Below are positions 5,901 to 6,684 of a stretch of 6,684 bases of DNA, in pieces (position 1 is the first letter of the stretch; the number at the start of each line of letters is the position of its first letter). The notes under the pieces were generated by a model, which made no database searches, had not been told where the DNA came from, and was given only the letters and a program-made list of their open reading frames with translations. The position numbers and the translations under genes were made by a program. Source of the stretch: CAYONZ01 sp964405465 (GTDB lineage Bacteria > Bdellovibrionota > Bdellovibrionia > Bdellovibrionales > JAMPXM01); contig CAYONZ010000095.1 of NCBI GenBank assembly GCA_964405465.1, forward strand, positions 1-6,684, given 5' to 3'.

Positions 5901-6299
5901 ATGACTCTAAACCTAGCAAAAAACTCTATCGTCTTGAGCCTTGCACTCATTGCCCTTACAGCATGCTCTGGAGCAGAAAAAAAGACTGAAACGGTAGCTG
6001 ACGCTGCGACATCCGCCAAAACTGCCGCAACACAAGTCATTGAGCAAAAACAAACTGCCGTAAAAAATGAAATGGCCAAAACTGAAAACTCCTCACCTTC
6101 AATGATCACCTGTGTGCGTGGCCAAGATTCTCGCTCACTTAGCCTCACTACTGATGGCAAAGGTTGCCAATTGATTTACAAGAAACACGATAAAGAAACC
6201 CAGCTAGCCCAAGCCAAAAATGGCAAATCTTACTGTGAGAAAATTGCGGAAAAAGTAAAAGGCAATCTTGCGAAAGATGGCTACAGCTGCACTCCTTAG
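5901..6299 (+). CDS. Small lipoprotein with a four-cysteine C-terminal domain
   Basis: This 132-residue protein has a clear type II signal peptide: a Lys at residue 7, a hydrophobic stretch from 9 to 19 and the lipobox LTAC with lipidated Cys22. Ser at the position after Cys22 favours sorting to the outer membrane. Residues 24-65 are a polar Ala/Lys/Thr-rich linker. The compact C-terminal domain (about 68-132) holds four cysteines at 71, 89, 112 and 130, spaced 18-23-18, which would suit two disulfides in the periplasm; it ends two residues after the last cysteine. I do not recognise a functional family; it resembles uncharacterised small proteobacterial proteins with a GCQLIYKK...YCEKIA pattern, so no function is assigned. 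AGGAGA 5-10 nt upstream of the ATG is an excellent ribosome binding site. It would be a substrate of the Lgt encoded 2.6 kb upstream, as are all lipoproteins. Confidence 0.88.
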   Translation: MTLNLAKNSIVLSLALIALTACSGAEKKTETVADAATSAKTAATQVIEQKQTAVKNEMAKTENSSPSMITCVRGQDSRSLSLTTDGKGCQLIYKKHDKETQLAQAKNGKSYCEKIAEKVKGNLAKDGYSCTP

Positions 6300-6356
6300 G
6301 AGCGGCTTGTGATTTCAATCTATTGTTCTGCAAACAGATTTCTGCAGACATGGTCC

Positions 6357-6391
6357 AAACAAAACTGCCGCTTGCCGCGGCAGTTTTGTTT
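6357..6391. terminator. Bidirectional rho-independent terminator
   Basis: The arms AAACAAAACTGCCGC (6357-6371) and GCGGCAGTTTTGTTT (6377-6391) pair perfectly over 15 bp around the loop TTGCC. The GC-rich core CTGCCGC lies next to the loop and T-rich tails occur on both strands. It sits between convergent genes, 57 nt after the lipoprotein stop and 35 nt beyond the stop of the right-edge gene, so it can serve both. Confidence 0.9.
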
Positions 6392-6426
6392 TAAATGCCA
6401 CGTTAATGAATCAAGCAAGCTTGGCC

Positions 6427-6684
6427 CTATTGCCCATCCCAGATGAAAGTTTGTACTGGCCCTTGAATATTGGGTGCGCCCTTACGAGAAGTAAAAAGTA
6501 TTTTGTCTGTTAGATTTGAAGTCTGAAACTGAACAACCCCACCAAAAAGTTGAAATCGATCACTCACCTGACGAATGCCCTGGCCATCAAGATAGGCCAC
6601 GTAGAGCTCATATTCCCCATCGGCATTCGCATCGCCTAAAAATACAAGCTTTGTTTTGTCAGACGAAAATTTCATTGAAGTCAC
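6427..6684 (-). CDS. PD40/TolB-like beta-propeller protein, C-terminal fragment
   Basis: The frame enters from beyond the right edge and ends at TAG 6429-6427; 85 C-terminal residues are visible and the true start lies outside. It shows a PD40-like blade: MKFSSDKTKLVFLGD, then D-A-N-A-D-G (6633-6616) and YELY, then VSDRFQLFGGV, an FTSRK strand and a final FIWDGQ. This order matches the left-edge fragment feature by feature (about one third identical by eye, with small gaps), so the two are paralogues. The DxNxDG turn is again calcium-loop-like. The first visible codon is GTG, but it is very probably internal. It is convergent with the lipoprotein gene and shares its terminator. Confidence 0.75.
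   Translation of the reverse strand: MTSMKFSSDKTKLVFLGDANADGEYELYVAYLDGQGIRQVSDRFQLFGGVVQFQTSNLTDKILFTSRKGAPNIQGPVQTFIWDGQ

Noticed and set aside
6326..6346. Direct repeat TTCTGCA (6326-6332 and 6340-6346) and palindrome TCTGCAGA
   Set aside because: It is short, lies between a stop codon and a terminator, and has no promoter or gene partner; chance is the simplest explanation.
1..6684. Mobile element, CRISPR array or tRNA
   Set aside because: No transposase or integrase motifs, no terminal inverted repeats with target duplications, no regularly spaced repeats and no cloverleaf were seen; the genes are mainly housekeeping types with similar composition.

Overview
The window looks like ordinary chromosome from a Gram-negative bacterium of moderate GC content. 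The supporting signs are a lipobox-bearing lipoprotein, lgt, sigma70-like promoters and a rho-independent terminator. The mix of a PD40-type beta-propeller family, a TPR plus winged-helix protein and a Bacteroidetes-flavoured Lgt would fit a Bdellovibrio-like or other delta-proteobacterial lineage. That placement is inference; no marker gene here settles it. No rRNA, tRNA, CRISPR array or insertion sequence was seen.

Layout. (1) 1-207 (+) is the 3' end of a PD40/TolB-like beta-propeller gene. (2) 314-2026 (-) is a 570-residue protein with an N-terminal helical-repeat (TPR-like) region and what look like two C-terminal winged-helix domains, probably a transcriptional regulator. It starts with TTG. 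(3) 2027-2385 is a 359-bp divergent control region with a good promoter for lgt, weaker promoter candidates for the regulator, and several dyad repeats. (4) 2386-5790 (+) is a compact four-gene operon: lgt, a YqjM/NamA-type old yellow enzyme, a 74-residue four-cysteine protein that may be a thioredoxin-fold [2Fe-2S] ferredoxin, and an RlmI-type rRNA methyltransferase. Gene junctions are +2, +2 and -4 nt. (5) 5901-6299 (+) is a small lipoprotein with its own promoter. (6) 6357-6391 is a strong bidirectional terminator. (7) 6427-6684 (-) is the 3' end of a second PD40-like gene, homologous to the one at the left edge and pointing at it.

How the parts may fit. Lgt lipidates prolipoproteins such as the one at 5901. 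The old yellow enzyme is a cytosolic flavin ene-reductase, and the small Fe-S candidate sits directly behind it, so a redox partnership is possible but unproven. The divergent TPR/winged-helix gene is placed as a local regulator usually is, and repeated CATTGT/ACAATG hexamers lie over its own probable promoter, which suggests autoregulation. The most interesting items are the tandem winged-helix regulator with its dyad-rich control region, the small four-cysteine protein, and the pair of inward-facing paralogues that bracket the window.
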